Below are positions 54,383 through 64,000 of a DNA stretch of 64,000 nucleotides, piece by piece (positions within the stretch are counted from its first letter, which is position 1; each line of letters opens with the position of its first letter). Under the pieces are notes generated by a model. The model saw nothing but the letters and a program-made list of their open reading frames with translations, had not been told where the DNA came from and made no database searches. Made by a program: the position numbers and the translations under genes. Source of the stretch: Chloroflexota bacterium (lineage in GTDB: Bacteria > Chloroflexota > Anaerolineae > Caldilineales > Caldilineaceae); NCBI GenBank assembly GCA_016861025.1, contig BOKO01000014.1, positions 62,001 to 126,000 on the forward strand, written 5' to 3'.

Positions 54383-55488
54383 CAGGACACCACCTCTTCA
54401 TCGATCTCGATCACATCGAGCACGTTGAGCGCGCCGCGATGGAGCGGGTTGCGTTGGAGTTCCGCCTCGACCTCACGCCAGTGCCAGCACGCTGCGGTGT
54501 GTCCTGGCCCAACCTCCTCCAGTTCCGGCTCTTCTTGTTTGCAACGGTCGGTGGCGAACGCACAGCGCGGGTGAAATTTGCAGCCGCTTGGCAGTTCAAC
54601 CAGGTCGGGCGGCGAGCCAGGGATCGAGAACAACTGCTCGAAGCCGCCCGTCACCGTCGGCACAGCGCGGATCAGGCCGAGCGTATACGGATGGCGCGGG
54701 CGGTAAAAAATATCGTCGGAGGCGCCAAGCTCGACGACGCGACCGGCGTACATCGTCGCCACGCGGTCGGCCAGCTCGGCGGCAATCGCCAGATCGTGCG
54801 AAATGAAGATCATCGTGAAGTGCTGCTCTTCCTTCAGCTCACGCAGCAGCTTGATGATCGTGCGCTGGGTGATGATGTCGAGCGCCGTCGTCGGCTCGTC
54901 GAGGATCAATATCTGTGGATTGAGCAACAACGAAAGCGCCAACAGTACGCGCTGACGCATGCCGCCGCTCAGCTCGTGCGGGTAGGAATCGATCACGCGC
55001 TTTGGGTCAAGCTGAACAAACTCGAGCAACTCAACCAGGCGTCGTCGGATGGCGTCCTTGTCGTGCCAGCCGTGCGCTTTAGCGGTGTCGAGCGCCTGCG
55101 CCCACACCTTGAGCACCGGGTTGAAGGCGTTGAGCGCCGCCTGAAAGACCATCGCGCATTCGCTCCAGCGAAACTCGCGCATTTCGTTGGGCTTGAGCCG
55201 CAGTACATCCACCTCGCGGCCATCGCGACGATAGGTGATCACGCCAGGTGAGGTCTCCGCCGTCTCGGGCAGCAGCCGCACGATCGCCAGCCCCAGCGTC
55301 GACTTTCCGGAGCCGCTCTCGCCGATCAGCGCCAGGCTTTCGCCGGCGTGCAGATCGAGCGTCACGCCGCGAATAGCGCGCACCTTGCCGCGCCGCGTGG
55401 CATAAGAGACATGCACATTTTCGAGCGAAAGCGGCGCACGCCCATTGTTCTGTTCACCGGTATGCCAATCGAGCTTGTTCTTTGCCAT
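54382..55488 (-). CDS. ABC transporter ATP-binding protein (DppD/OppD-like)
   Basis: 368 aa. Walker A GESGSGKST, signature LSGGMRQRVLLAL, Walker B LILDEPTTALD, H-loop ISHDLAIA. C-terminal Cys region CKFHPRCAFATDRCKQEEPEL. Partner of the DppF-like ATPase in a heterodimer. AGAGG lies just before the ATG, 6 nt after the permease gene stop. Confidence 0.94.
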
Positions 55489-55494
55489 AAACCT

Positions 55495-56370
55495 CTACAC
55501 CATTGTGCGCAAGCGTGGGTTGAAAGCGAGTTCCAGCGACCGCGTCATCGTGATTACCGAAAGCTGGAAGAGCGCAATCGCCAGAATCGGCATCATGATG
55601 CGCCACATCGCATCGCGGAAGAAGATGGCGCCTTGCGTCCACGCCAGGCTGATCATCACCCCCCAGTTGCTGCTGGAAACCGGCACCAGACCGAGCAGCA
55701 CCAGACCGACCTGCGTGTAAACCGCCGCAGTCAACGCCAGCGTGAAACTGATCACGATGTAGGTCATCATGTTGGGCACCAGCTCGCGGAAAATGATGTG
55801 CCCGGCGCCCAGATCGAGCGCGCGCGCCGCCTCAACGAAGTCGCGTTCCTTGAGCGAAAGCGCCTGGGAACGCACGGCGCGCAGCAGCGCGGGCCAGCTA
55901 AGCAGCCCTAAAAACAGTCCAAGAAAGGTCAAATTGTCAAGTTTAATAAACGCAGCTAAGACTGCAAGCAACGGAAATTGCGGGATCGTCAAAATAATAT
56001 CGGTGAGCCCCATGATGAACCCATCGACTGCACCGCCGGCAAACGCACTGAGGGTGCCAAATGTCACGGCAATAAAGGTGGAGAGAAAGGCGGCGACGGC
56101 AGCCACGTAGATCACATCCTTGCCACCGTGGACGATCTGCGAGAAGATATCGCGTCCCTGGTGGTCGGTGCCGAACCAATGTTCGGTGGAAGGCGGCTGA
56201 TAGATTTTGTCGAGCTTGGTTCTGGTGTCAAGCGGAATGAAGAACGGCCCGATCAGGCAAATGACCAGAATTGTGCATGTCGCCAGAAAACCGATGAACC
56301 CGGCTTTGTTGTAGGTCATCAACTTGAGCGTTGTTCCCAACCAGTTCAGAATGTCACGAATCATGTTCAT
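55495..56370 (-). CDS. Dpp/Opp-type ABC permease (DppC-like)
   Basis: 291 aa. Six membrane segments; the DppC hallmark HWFGTDHQGRDIFSQIVHGG follows TM1, and the EAA loop reads ERDFVEAARALDLGAGHIIFRELVPN. Start at 56370 with GGAG 7 nt upstream; a GTG 12 nt earlier is possible. It forms the channel with the DppB-like permease, and unlike the 12952 gene it has no extra domain. Confidence 0.92.
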   Translation of the reverse strand: MNMIRDILNWLGTTLKLMTYNKAGFIGFLATCTILVICLIGPFFIPLDTRTKLDKIYQPPSTEHWFGTDHQGRDIFSQIVHGGKDVIYVAAVAAFLSTFIAVTFGTLSAFAGGAVDGFIMGLTDIILTIPQFPLLAVLAAFIKLDNLTFLGLFLGLLSWPALLRAVRSQALSLKERDFVEAARALDLGAGHIIFRELVPNMMTYIVISFTLALTAAVYTQVGLVLLGLVPVSSSNWGVMISLAWTQGAIFFRDAMWRIMMPILAIALFQLSVITMTRSLELAFNPRLRTMV

Positions 56371-56494
56371 TGTCTGCTCCACCCTGCTAATAACGATTCA
56401 CGCGCCAGCCGCTCAATCGACTGCGGATTGTGCAGTTCGGCGTTGACCTCGATCAGCGAGCATCCGTCAGGTCTGCGACGCCCGCATGCTCTCC

Positions 56495-57574
56495 TCATCC
56501 GACTTTGATGCGCGGGTCGAGCCATCCGTACAGGAAATCCGCCATCAAATTGGCGAGAATCACCGACACGGTGATCACCAGGAAGACCCCTTGCATCACC
56601 GGATAGTCGCGCTGTGCAATTGCAGCGCTGAGCACGTAACCGATGCCCTGATATTGAAAAATCGTCTCGATCAGAAATGAGCCGCCGACAACAAAGCCGA
56701 TGGCAATCGTCAACTGTGTGAAGAGCGGCAGCGCAGCGTTGCGCCCCACGTAGGCGGTGGTGATGCGCCAGTCCTTGAGACCGCGCGCCCGCGCCACGGT
56801 GACAAAATCCTCCCCAAGCGTGCCGACAGTGCTGCCTTTCATGCTCAACATCCAGGTGCCGACGGTCGTGAGCACATACGTCGTGATCGGCAAAAACGCG
56901 TGAAAGAGGGCGTCGTAGAGAAAGGCAAAGGTGAATGCCGGCGTCACGCCCGGCGACATCGTGCCGCGCATCTGTGCGATCGGCAGCACCTTCCACTGCA
57001 CACCCAGCCAGACCACCAGCAAGATGCCGATCAGATAGTTGGGCACCGAGCTAACGACCGAGGCGAAGATCGTCAAAGTGTGATCGAGCAGCCCCTCGCG
57101 TCGATAAGCCATCATCAATCCAAGCAGGATGCCAAGCGTAAAGCTGAGGATCAAGCCGGTTCCTACACTGAAGAGCGTCCACGGCAAAAAGCGCGCAATG
57201 ATCGAGGTGACCGTCGTGCCGGGCGATGTGATCGAAACGCCAAGATTGCCGCGCATCAGATTGCCGAGATAGTCGATGTACTGCTTCCACATCGGCGCGT
57301 CGAGGTCGATCGCAAAGAGCGCCGCCGCCTGCATCCGCGCGTTCTCATAGTCCATGCCCTGCGTCTCGATCAGGCGGGCGATGTATTGTTCGACCGGATT
57401 GCCTGGCAACAGGCGAATCAAGAAGAAAATGATCGTGCTGACCACCCAAATCGTGAACACTGCTTTGGCGATGCGACGAACGTAGAAATTTTGTATGATG
57501 CGACGAGTCCAGCTCGAACCGGTGACTGTGGGCGCGGCGCTCAGGCTCTCAGGTACAGTTGTGGATGTGCTCAT
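56495..57574 (-). CDS. Dpp/Opp-type ABC permease (DppB-like)
   Basis: 359 aa. TM1 at about residues 38-57 (AVFTIWVVSTIIFFLIRLLPGNPV, the DppB signature), EAA loop EDFVTVARARGLKDWRITTAYVGRNA. A cytoplasmic N-terminal extension of about 30 residues is Ser/Thr-rich. First gene of the minus-strand importer operon. The 124-nt gap to the next permease holds no gene. Confidence 0.92.
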   Translation of the reverse strand: MSTSTTVPESLSAAPTVTGSSWTRRIIQNFYVRRIAKAVFTIWVVSTIIFFLIRLLPGNPVEQYIARLIETQGMDYENARMQAAALFAIDLDAPMWKQYIDYLGNLMRGNLGVSITSPGTTVTSIIARFLPWTLFSVGTGLILSFTLGILLGLMMAYRREGLLDHTLTIFASVVSSVPNYLIGILLVVWLGVQWKVLPIAQMRGTMSPGVTPAFTFAFLYDALFHAFLPITTYVLTTVGTWMLSMKGSTVGTLGEDFVTVARARGLKDWRITTAYVGRNAALPLFTQLTIAIGFVVGGSFLIETIFQYQGIGYVLSAAIAQRDYPVMQGVFLVITVSVILANLMADFLYGWLDPRIKVG

Positions 57575-57810
57575 GGGCGTGTACAGTCCGTAAATTTATC
57601 CGTCAATACTCGATCGATGAGGAAGCGACATCTCTCCACACGACCTCTTGAATCCACCATGTGAAGCGTTGTGCTGATCAATGCCGGACAAAAATCGACG
57701 GTCAGGCAACAAAGATTATTGGGAATGATTGTTACAAACTGATTTAGACAGAGACTAACACAGATGACAAAACGGTGTCAACCACGGTGAATCGTGATTA
57801 AATTTAGGGG
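57575..57810. other. Intergenic region upstream of the Dpp-type operon
   Basis: Left part of the 493-nt divergent gap (57575-58067). It must hold the promoter for the minus-strand importer operon. A TTGACA is present on the minus strand (57781-57776), but no convincing -10 box lies at the right distance. No open frame is seen. Confidence 0.4.
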
Positions 57811-57839
57811 TTGACAAATCGCAAAGAAGGCGCTATTAT
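57811..57839 (+). promoter_or_regulatory. Consensus sigma70 promoter of the lacI-type/sugar transporter operon
   Basis: TTGACA (57811-57816), 17-nt spacer, TATTAT (57834-57839). The operator palindrome begins at the last base of the -10 box, so a bound repressor would block initiation. The leader to the start codon is about 220 nt. Confidence 0.8.
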
Positions 57840-57852
57840 GAAAGCGCTTTCA
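57839..57852. promoter_or_regulatory. LacI-family operator O1 (TGAAAGCGCTTTCA)
   Basis: A perfect 14-bp palindrome with the central CG pair typical of LacI/GalR operators, overlapping the transcription start. Confidence 0.8.
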
Positions 57853-58048
57853 GCAACCACATCTTGAAATCGATGGATTACCGCTTTCTGCTTTGCTGAA
57901 AGCAACGCCACAATCTAATTAGTAGCCCTACAGATGCAACAGGCTTGTCGCCATCTGCGAAATCCGCCAGGTTCGGCCACGAATTTGGATTTTTCGCACA
58001 CAATTGGCAGTGTATCATTGTAATGACTTTCCATTAGTGCAACCATTG

Positions 58049-58062
58049 TGAAATCGCTTTCA
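58049..58062. promoter_or_regulatory. LacI-family operator O2 (TGAAATCGCTTTCA)
   Basis: It differs from O1 at one base and ends 5 nt before the regulator's ATG. Its centre is exactly 210 bp from that of O1. Confidence 0.7.
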
Positions 58063-58067
58063 AGAAA

Positions 58068-59108
58068 ATGACAACAACCACGGTGCGTAAGCCAAAGCCT
58101 CGTCCAACGATTTCCGATGTCGCGCGTCTGGCTGGCGTTTCGATTTCAACCGTGAGCCGCGTGCTCAACGACACGGCGCCTGTATCCGAGGATGTGGAGC
58201 AGCGAGTGCGCAATGCAGTTGAAATGCTAAATTTCACGCCCCACGCTGCGGCGCGCAATCTGGCGGTGCGCAAGACGTACACGGTTGGGCTGCTCTTGCC
58301 TGAGGTGGGCAACAACTTCTTTGCACCATTGCTGCGCGGCGTCGAAAACGCAGTTCGATCAAGCGAATATCAATTGCTTGTCCATGCCAGCCTGCGCACA
58401 CCCGATGACGCTCCGTGGCGGCGCACGCCGGTGGGTGAACACAACACTGACGGCATGTTGGTCTTTGTCGGCAGCGTGGAAGAAGAAGATCTGCTGCGTG
58501 CGCATCAACGTGATTTCCCGATGGTGTTGCTATTTTTCCGTGGCCCGTCGAGCGTCAATATCCCATGGGTGGGCTTCGATAATCGCACCGGGTTATGTCA
58601 GGCGGTGGAGCACCTGGTTACGGTTCACCAGAGAAGGCGGATTGTGTACTTGCGCGGACCGGTGGGAAACGCCGATTCTGAAGAGCGCGAATCGGCGTTT
58701 TGTGAGACGTTGGAACGGCTAGGCGCACCTATCCTGCCAGAGCTGTTTGCGCGCGGGAACTATTCGGCGCAGGGCGGCGAAATCGCCATCCAGGAGCTGT
58801 TGGCGCGTTCGATCGACTTCGACGCTGTCTTCACTGGCGACGATGAGTCGGCCACCGGTGTGATGGCGGCGCTGCGCCGCGCGGGACGACGCATCCCGGA
58901 GGATGTCGCTTTGGTCGGATTCGACGACCTGCCCTTTTCAGCGCATTTGAATCCGCCGTTGACGACGGTGCGTGCGCCGATTGAGCGAGCCGGCTTCAGT
59001 GCGGCGAACAAGTTGTTGTCGATTCTGGCTGGCGAAACGCCCGAAGTGGCGACGCGCCTGCCTGTCGAGTTGGTGATCCGCCAGTCGTGCGGCTGTGTTC
59101 GGCAATAA
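58068..59108 (+). CDS. LacI-family transcriptional regulator
   Basis: 346 aa. N-terminal helix-turn-helix TISDVARLAGVSISTVSRVLN (about residues 14-34) and hinge helix FTPHAAARNLAVRKT. The periplasmic-binding-like core follows: VGLLLPEVGNNFFAPLLRG, DGMLVFVGS, DAVFTGDDESATGVMAALRRAGRRIPEDVALVGFDDLPFSAHLNPPLTTVR. The C terminus IRQSCGCVR is typical for sugar-responsive members. It probably represses itself and the downstream transporter genes through O1 and O2, with release by a sugar ligand. No Shine-Dalgarno sequence; O2 occupies that place. Confidence 0.95.
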   Translation: MTTTTVRKPKPRPTISDVARLAGVSISTVSRVLNDTAPVSEDVEQRVRNAVEMLNFTPHAAARNLAVRKTYTVGLLLPEVGNNFFAPLLRGVENAVRSSEYQLLVHASLRTPDDAPWRRTPVGEHNTDGMLVFVGSVEEEDLLRAHQRDFPMVLLFFRGPSSVNIPWVGFDNRTGLCQAVEHLVTVHQRRRIVYLRGPVGNADSEERESAFCETLERLGAPILPELFARGNYSAQGGEIAIQELLARSIDFDAVFTGDDESATGVMAALRRAGRRIPEDVALVGFDDLPFSAHLNPPLTTVRAPIERAGFSAANKLLSILAGETPEVATRLPVELVIRQSCGCVRQ

Positions 59109-59187
59109 ACCTCGTACACCGTCGGCGATGAAGGGTCAGGTTTACAGTTGGTTCCTATTTTTCAGTTCTAAAAGGAGAAATTGAGGA

Positions 59188-60648
<1,461 letters not shown>

Positions 60649-60661
60649 TTCGTGGCAGGTG

Positions 60662-60703
60662 AGATTCGATGTGGATCATCCGGGGATGATCCACATCGAA
60701 TCT
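60662..60703 (+). other. 20-bp perfect stem-loop between binding-protein and permease genes
   Basis: 60662-60681 is the exact complement of 60684-60703. It starts 13 nt after the binding-protein stop and ends 20 nt before the permease ATG, with no T-run. By analogy with malE-malF spacers it could stabilise the upstream mRNA so that the binding protein is made in excess. Confidence 0.75.
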
Positions 60704-60723
60704 GTTGTGGAAGGAGACATAAA

Positions 60724-61683
60724 ATGGCTGCCGTAACCGAGACGACGACTCAGCCCAGGGCGCAGACAAAACGCGGCAGGTCGAAAGTCCTGGCGCGTCG
60801 TGAAGCCATGTGGGGCTATCTCTTTATTTCCCCTTTCATCGTTGGCATCCTCGGCTTCACGTTGATCCCAACCGTTGCCACGCTTGTGATGAGCTTTACG
60901 AATTTCACGCTGAGCGGCGCGCCGACATCTTTTATTGGCGTCACCAACTATCAGCGCCTCTTTCGAGACTCGCAGATCTGGTCATCGCTCCTGGTGACGG
61001 TGCGTTTTGCGGCGATTGCGCTGCCTGTCGGTTTGATCTTGCCATTGGGGCTTGCGCTGATGCTCAACAGCAAGTCGTTGCGCGCCAAGAGTCTCTTTCG
61101 TACACTCTTCTATTTTCCCTACATCGTTCCCTTTGTGGCGGCGATCTTTGTGTGGGGCGCGCTGCTCAACGCCGAGACAGGCTGGATCAATCAGTTTCTG
61201 CGTTGGGTGGGCGTGGCGAACCCACCGAACTGGCTCAACAGCGTTGTCTGGATTTACCCTGCGCTGGTGATTTTGGGACTGTGGGGCATTGGCAACGCCA
61301 TGTTGATTTTTCTGGCTTCGCTGCAGGGGGTGCCGACCGAATTGTATAACGCTGCCGAGATCGACGGCGCCGGCTGGTGGCAGAGCATGTGGAATGTGAC
61401 GCTGCCGATGATCTCGCCGGTGATCTTTTACAACCTGACGCTATCCATCGTCGGTCTTTTTCAATACTTCACGGTTCCGCTTGTGCTCAATCAAGGCACC
61501 GGAGCGCCAGGCGGCACCACCATGTTCTACAATCTTTACCTCTACAAGGTTTTCTTCACCTATCAGAACATGGCGTATGGCGCCACGATGGCGTGGCTGC
61601 TCTTTGTGATCATCCTGGTGGTGACGCTGGTGCTGTTCCGCACTTCTCGTTATTGGGTCTATTACGCAGCAGAAAATCGGTAG
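60724..61683 (+). CDS. ABC sugar permease, MalF/UgpA type
   Basis: 319 aa. Six membrane segments; the EAA loop reads ELYNAAEIDGAGWWQSMWNVTLPMISPVIFYN. AAGGAG lies 8 nt before the ATG at 60724. It pairs with the next permease. Its N-terminal 30 residues are basic and cytoplasmic. Confidence 0.94.
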   Translation: MAAVTETTTQPRAQTKRGRSKVLARREAMWGYLFISPFIVGILGFTLIPTVATLVMSFTNFTLSGAPTSFIGVTNYQRLFRDSQIWSSLLVTVRFAAIALPVGLILPLGLALMLNSKSLRAKSLFRTLFYFPYIVPFVAAIFVWGALLNAETGWINQFLRWVGVANPPNWLNSVVWIYPALVILGLWGIGNAMLIFLASLQGVPTELYNAAEIDGAGWWQSMWNVTLPMISPVIFYNLTLSIVGLFQYFTVPLVLNQGTGAPGGTTMFYNLYLYKVFFTYQNMAYGATMAWLLFVIILVVTLVLFRTSRYWVYYAAENR

Positions 61684-61733
61684 TGGGGTCGCCTCTTTAC
61701 GGCGCGCTATGAGCTCTACGAAGGAGATATGTG

Positions 61734-62807
61734 ATGGCGGCGACAATGATTCAAGGTGAGCGACGGCGACAGCGCCCGATCAACTGGCGGGCGGTGCTTC
61801 GCTCGACCTTGATAACACTGATGATGTTGCTGTTTGCCTTTCTGTTTCTGCTTCCCTTCTTCAACATGGTCTTCACCTCGTTGAAAACGACAGCGCAAAT
61901 GATGCAGCCGGGCGCGCCGGTGTGGCCCGCAATGCCCGGTGTGTTTGAATATAACGGTAAAGAGCTGGAACTGTACCGCGTGCCGATGCCCGACGGCAGT
62001 GTGCAGGATCTGGCGATCGTTCAGAAGGGGCGTCAGCAAAGCACCTTCATCGACCCGGACAACCCCGAAGCTGGCGAAATCGAGTGGAGCGGCTCCTGGC
62101 GTGCGCTGGAGCGTCCATGGCAGTGGCACCCGGCGTGGAGCAACTACCGCGAGGCATGGGAAAAGATCGACTTTCCGATTCTGTTCCGCAACACACTTGG
62201 CATCGCACTGATCGGGCTGCTTGGCACCGTCGTTTCATCGACGCTGGTGGCGTATGGATTTGCACGTTTTCGCTTTCCCGGGCGCAGCCTGCTCTTCACG
62301 ATCCTGATTTCCACAATCTTTTTGCCCGCTGCAGTGACAATCGTACCGACCTACGCCTTTTTCGTGACGATCGGGTGGGTCGGCTCGTGGCTGCCGCTGA
62401 CCGTGCCGCACTTCTTCTCCAACGCCTACAATGTCTTTCTGATGCGCCAGTACATGATGACGATCCCGCGGGAGATTGACGAGGCGGCGATGATGGATGG
62501 CGCCAATCCTTTCCGCATCTTGACCGCTGTGATTCTGCCGCAGTGTGTATCGGTCATGCTGGCGGTGGCGCTCTTTCATCTGGTGTTTGCCTGGAACGAC
62601 TATTTTGGGCCGTTGATCTACCTCTCGACGCGCTTTGACTTGCAGCCGATCGCCGTGGCGTTGCCGCGCTTCAACAATCTCTATGGCTCCAATCCGCCGC
62701 TGATCCAGGCGGCGTCGCTGATGGCGATGGCGCTGCCCGTGCTGATTTTCTTTTTTGCGCAGCGCGTCTTTATTCAAGGTGTGGTGGTGACCGGTGTCGA
62801 AAAGTAA
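61734..62807 (+). CDS. ABC sugar permease, MalG/UgpE type, with enlarged first external loop
   Basis: 357 aa, longer than the usual about 280. TM1 is at about residues 26-50. An outside loop of roughly 100 residues (PGVFEYNGKELELYRVPMPDG through AWSNYREAW) precedes TM2. The EAA loop is REIDEAAMMDGANPFRILTAVILPQ. AAGGAGAT lies 7 nt before the ATG at 61734. The last 14 nt overlap the glycoside hydrolase start, so the two are coupled. Confidence 0.93.
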   Translation: MAATMIQGERRRQRPINWRAVLRSTLITLMMLLFAFLFLLPFFNMVFTSLKTTAQMMQPGAPVWPAMPGVFEYNGKELELYRVPMPDGSVQDLAIVQKGRQQSTFIDPDNPEAGEIEWSGSWRALERPWQWHPAWSNYREAWEKIDFPILFRNTLGIALIGLLGTVVSSTLVAYGFARFRFPGRSLLFTILISTIFLPAAVTIVPTYAFFVTIGWVGSWLPLTVPHFFSNAYNVFLMRQYMMTIPREIDEAAMMDGANPFRILTAVILPQCVSVMLAVALFHLVFAWNDYFGPLIYLSTRFDLQPIAVALPRFNNLYGSNPPLIQAASLMAMALPVLIFFFAQRVFIQGVVVTGVEK

Positions 62808-64000
62808 AATCCTGGCTAGTTTACTGTTGACATGGTGGCTGATCGCCGGCTGCATGCCCGTGCAGCCCGGACCAGCGATCTCTGCACCATCGTCGGAAAC
62901 AACAGCCGAAGCTGAGTCGGCTCCTGCCGGTGTCTTCATCGATCCATCCGTCGAACTTGGCGCGATCAGCCCCTACATCTTCGGCTCCAACTACGGGCCG
63001 TGGGTCTCGTTGCGCCCGGAGACGCTGCCGCTCGCCGAGGCGATGGGCGTCACGATGCTGCGCTGGCCCGGCGGCGCCTGGGGCGACACAAACACGGTCA
63101 CGCCGCTACAGGTCGATCAATTCGTGGCGCTCGCACGGCGGTTGGGCGCTGAACCCTACATTCATGTGCGTTTTCTCAAAAGCACGCCGGACGCTGCGGC
63201 GGAGATGGTGCGCTACGCCAATGTCGAAAAAGGGTACAACATTCGCTTCTGGTCGATCGGCAACGAACCCAGTCTCTTCGAGGCGGCGGGCGACGGCTGG
63301 AACGCAGTCGAGTTCGCCGCCGAATGGCGCAACTTTGCAGAGGCGATGAAAGCAGTCGATCCTTCGATCCTGCTGCTCGGCCCGGAGATTCACCAGTTCA
63401 ACGGCACGCCCAATGTCGATCCAAGGGATAGCGCCGGCAACGACTGGCTGCGCACTTTCCTGGCAACAAACGGCGATCTGGTCGATGTCGTCACCGTGCA
63501 CCGTTATCCTTTCCCTAACAACGCCGAACGCACTTCCGCACAACCGGAGGAACTGCTGGCGGACAGCGCACAGTGGAACGGTCTGGTGCGTCGGCTGCGC
63601 GAGGTCGTGCGCGCCGAAACCGGGCGCGACCTGCCCGTTGGCGTCACCGAGTTCAACTCGCACTGGAGCAATGCGGCTGGCGGCAAGACCACGCCCGACT
63701 CCTTTCTCAGCGCACTGTGGCTGGGCGATGTGCTGGCGCGGCTGATCCAGGAGCGCGTCGAATACGCCAATCAATTTATCCTGGCGAGTGGCGTCGCCCA
63801 AGGGCACGGCATCTTCGAGCCATACCGGCCACGCCCCCCGTATTATGTTTATCTGCTTTATCAACAGTTTGGCGCGCAGCAAGTTGTCGCCCGGTCGGAT
63901 GATCCGGCGGTGACGGCGATTGCGGCGCTGCGCGACGACGGCGCGTTGACCGTGATGCTGATCAACCGCAGCCCGGAAGCGATCACGCTGCCATTGACCG
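62794..64000 (+). CDS. Lipoprotein glycoside hydrolase (clan GH-A-like TIM barrel), 3' end outside window
   Basis: 402 codons are visible from a GTG start that overlaps the permease gene by 14 nt. Signal peptide with lipobox LIAGC (C20). The barrel has the clan GH-A pattern: LRWPGGAWGD, FWSIGNEPS (acid/base E158) and VGVTEFNSHW (nucleophile E286), with VDVVTVHRYPF between. After about residue 360 a beta-sandwich part begins (ALTVMLINRSPEAITLP). It resembles arabinofuranosidase/cellulase-type families (GH51/GH44/GH39) without a secure match. Anchored outside, it would release the sugar taken up by the operon's importer. Confidence 0.82.
   Translation, partial: MSKSKILASLLLTWWLIAGCMPVQPGPAISAPSSETTAEAESAPAGVFIDPSVELGAISPYIFGSNYGPWVSLRPETLPLAEAMGVTMLRWPGGAWGDTNTVTPLQVDQFVALARRLGAEPYIHVRFLKSTPDAAAEMVRYANVEKGYNIRFWSIGNEPSLFEAAGDGWNAVEFAAEWRNFAEAMKAVDPSILLLGPEIHQFNGTPNVDPRDSAGNDWLRTFLATNGDLVDVVTVHRYPFPNNAERTSAQPEELLADSAQWNGLVRRLREVVRAETGRDLPVGVTEFNSHWSNAAGGKTTPDSFLSALWLGDVLARLIQERVEYANQFILASGVAQGHGIFEPYRPRPPYYVYLLYQQFGAQQVVARSDDPAVTAIAALRDDGALTVMLINRSPEAITLPLT

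Overview
The window is a GC-rich (roughly 60%) bacterial chromosome segment with about 55 protein genes, one tRNA gene (Cys) and no rRNA, IS element, prophage or CRISPR array that I can see. Several traits suggest a member of the Chloroflexota (Anaerolineae/Caldilineae-like): secreted proteins with Thr/Pro 'TPTxTP' linkers, a LysM-FAS1 protein, a deazaflavin (F420)-type oxidoreductase, zinc-ribbon cold-shock protein, many Gfo/Idh/MocA oxidoreductases and carbohydrate ABC transporters. This placement is an inference from gene content, not from a marker phylogeny.

Layout. 1-2249 (minus): the N-terminal part of Ada (cut by the window edge), an ornithine-cyclodeaminase-family enzyme and an F420-type oxidoreductase. 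2499-9335 (plus): cell-envelope genes, namely a class A penicillin-binding protein with a lipobox, a secreted three-repeat protein, and a LysM-FAS1 protein behind a long, foldable 5' leader. 9481-16316 (plus): dinG helicase, two Dpp-type permeases (the second fused to a beta-propeller) and proline dehydrogenase. 16565-21008 (plus): TVP38-like protein, then the housekeeping cluster yqeY, 7TM-HD phosphohydrolase, ybeY, dgkA. 21122-28695: mixed single genes, including a duplicated-domain lipoprotein, aldo-keto reductase, universal stress protein, isocitrate lyase, zinc-ribbon/cold-shock protein, tRNA-Cys, an orphan response regulator and an S41 peptidase homologue whose catalytic lysine is replaced. 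28814-37630 (minus): nadD, obg, a hydroxyacid dehydrogenase/aminotransferase pair, a DUF1638 protein, an ABC-2 exporter, and an oxidoreductase/epimerase pair. 37699-40288 (plus): an M29-like peptidase and an Eis-like acetyltransferase.

40376-57574 is one long minus-strand accessory block. In transcription order it holds a Dpp-type ABC importer (two permeases, two ATPases, a 60-residue membrane protein, a solute-binding lipoprotein), an MFS transporter, three Gfo/Idh oxidoreductases, two xylose-isomerase-like TIM barrels, AnmK, a BadF/NagK-type sugar kinase, MsrA and a UroD-family protein. The two kinases point to salvage of cell-wall amino sugars. Three intergenic hairpins built from a 7-base repeat sit at the stop codons of genes in this block.

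57811-64000 (plus) is a separate sugar-uptake operon: a LacI-type regulator with two near-identical palindromic operators exactly 210 bp apart, a sugar-binding lipoprotein, two MalF/MalG-type permeases and a lipoprotein glycoside hydrolase cut by the window end. No ATPase for this importer lies in the window.

The observations I would look at first are the permease-propeller fusion, the heptamer hairpins at stop codons, the amino-sugar block that lacks MurQ, the S41 active-site substitution and the LacI operator pair.
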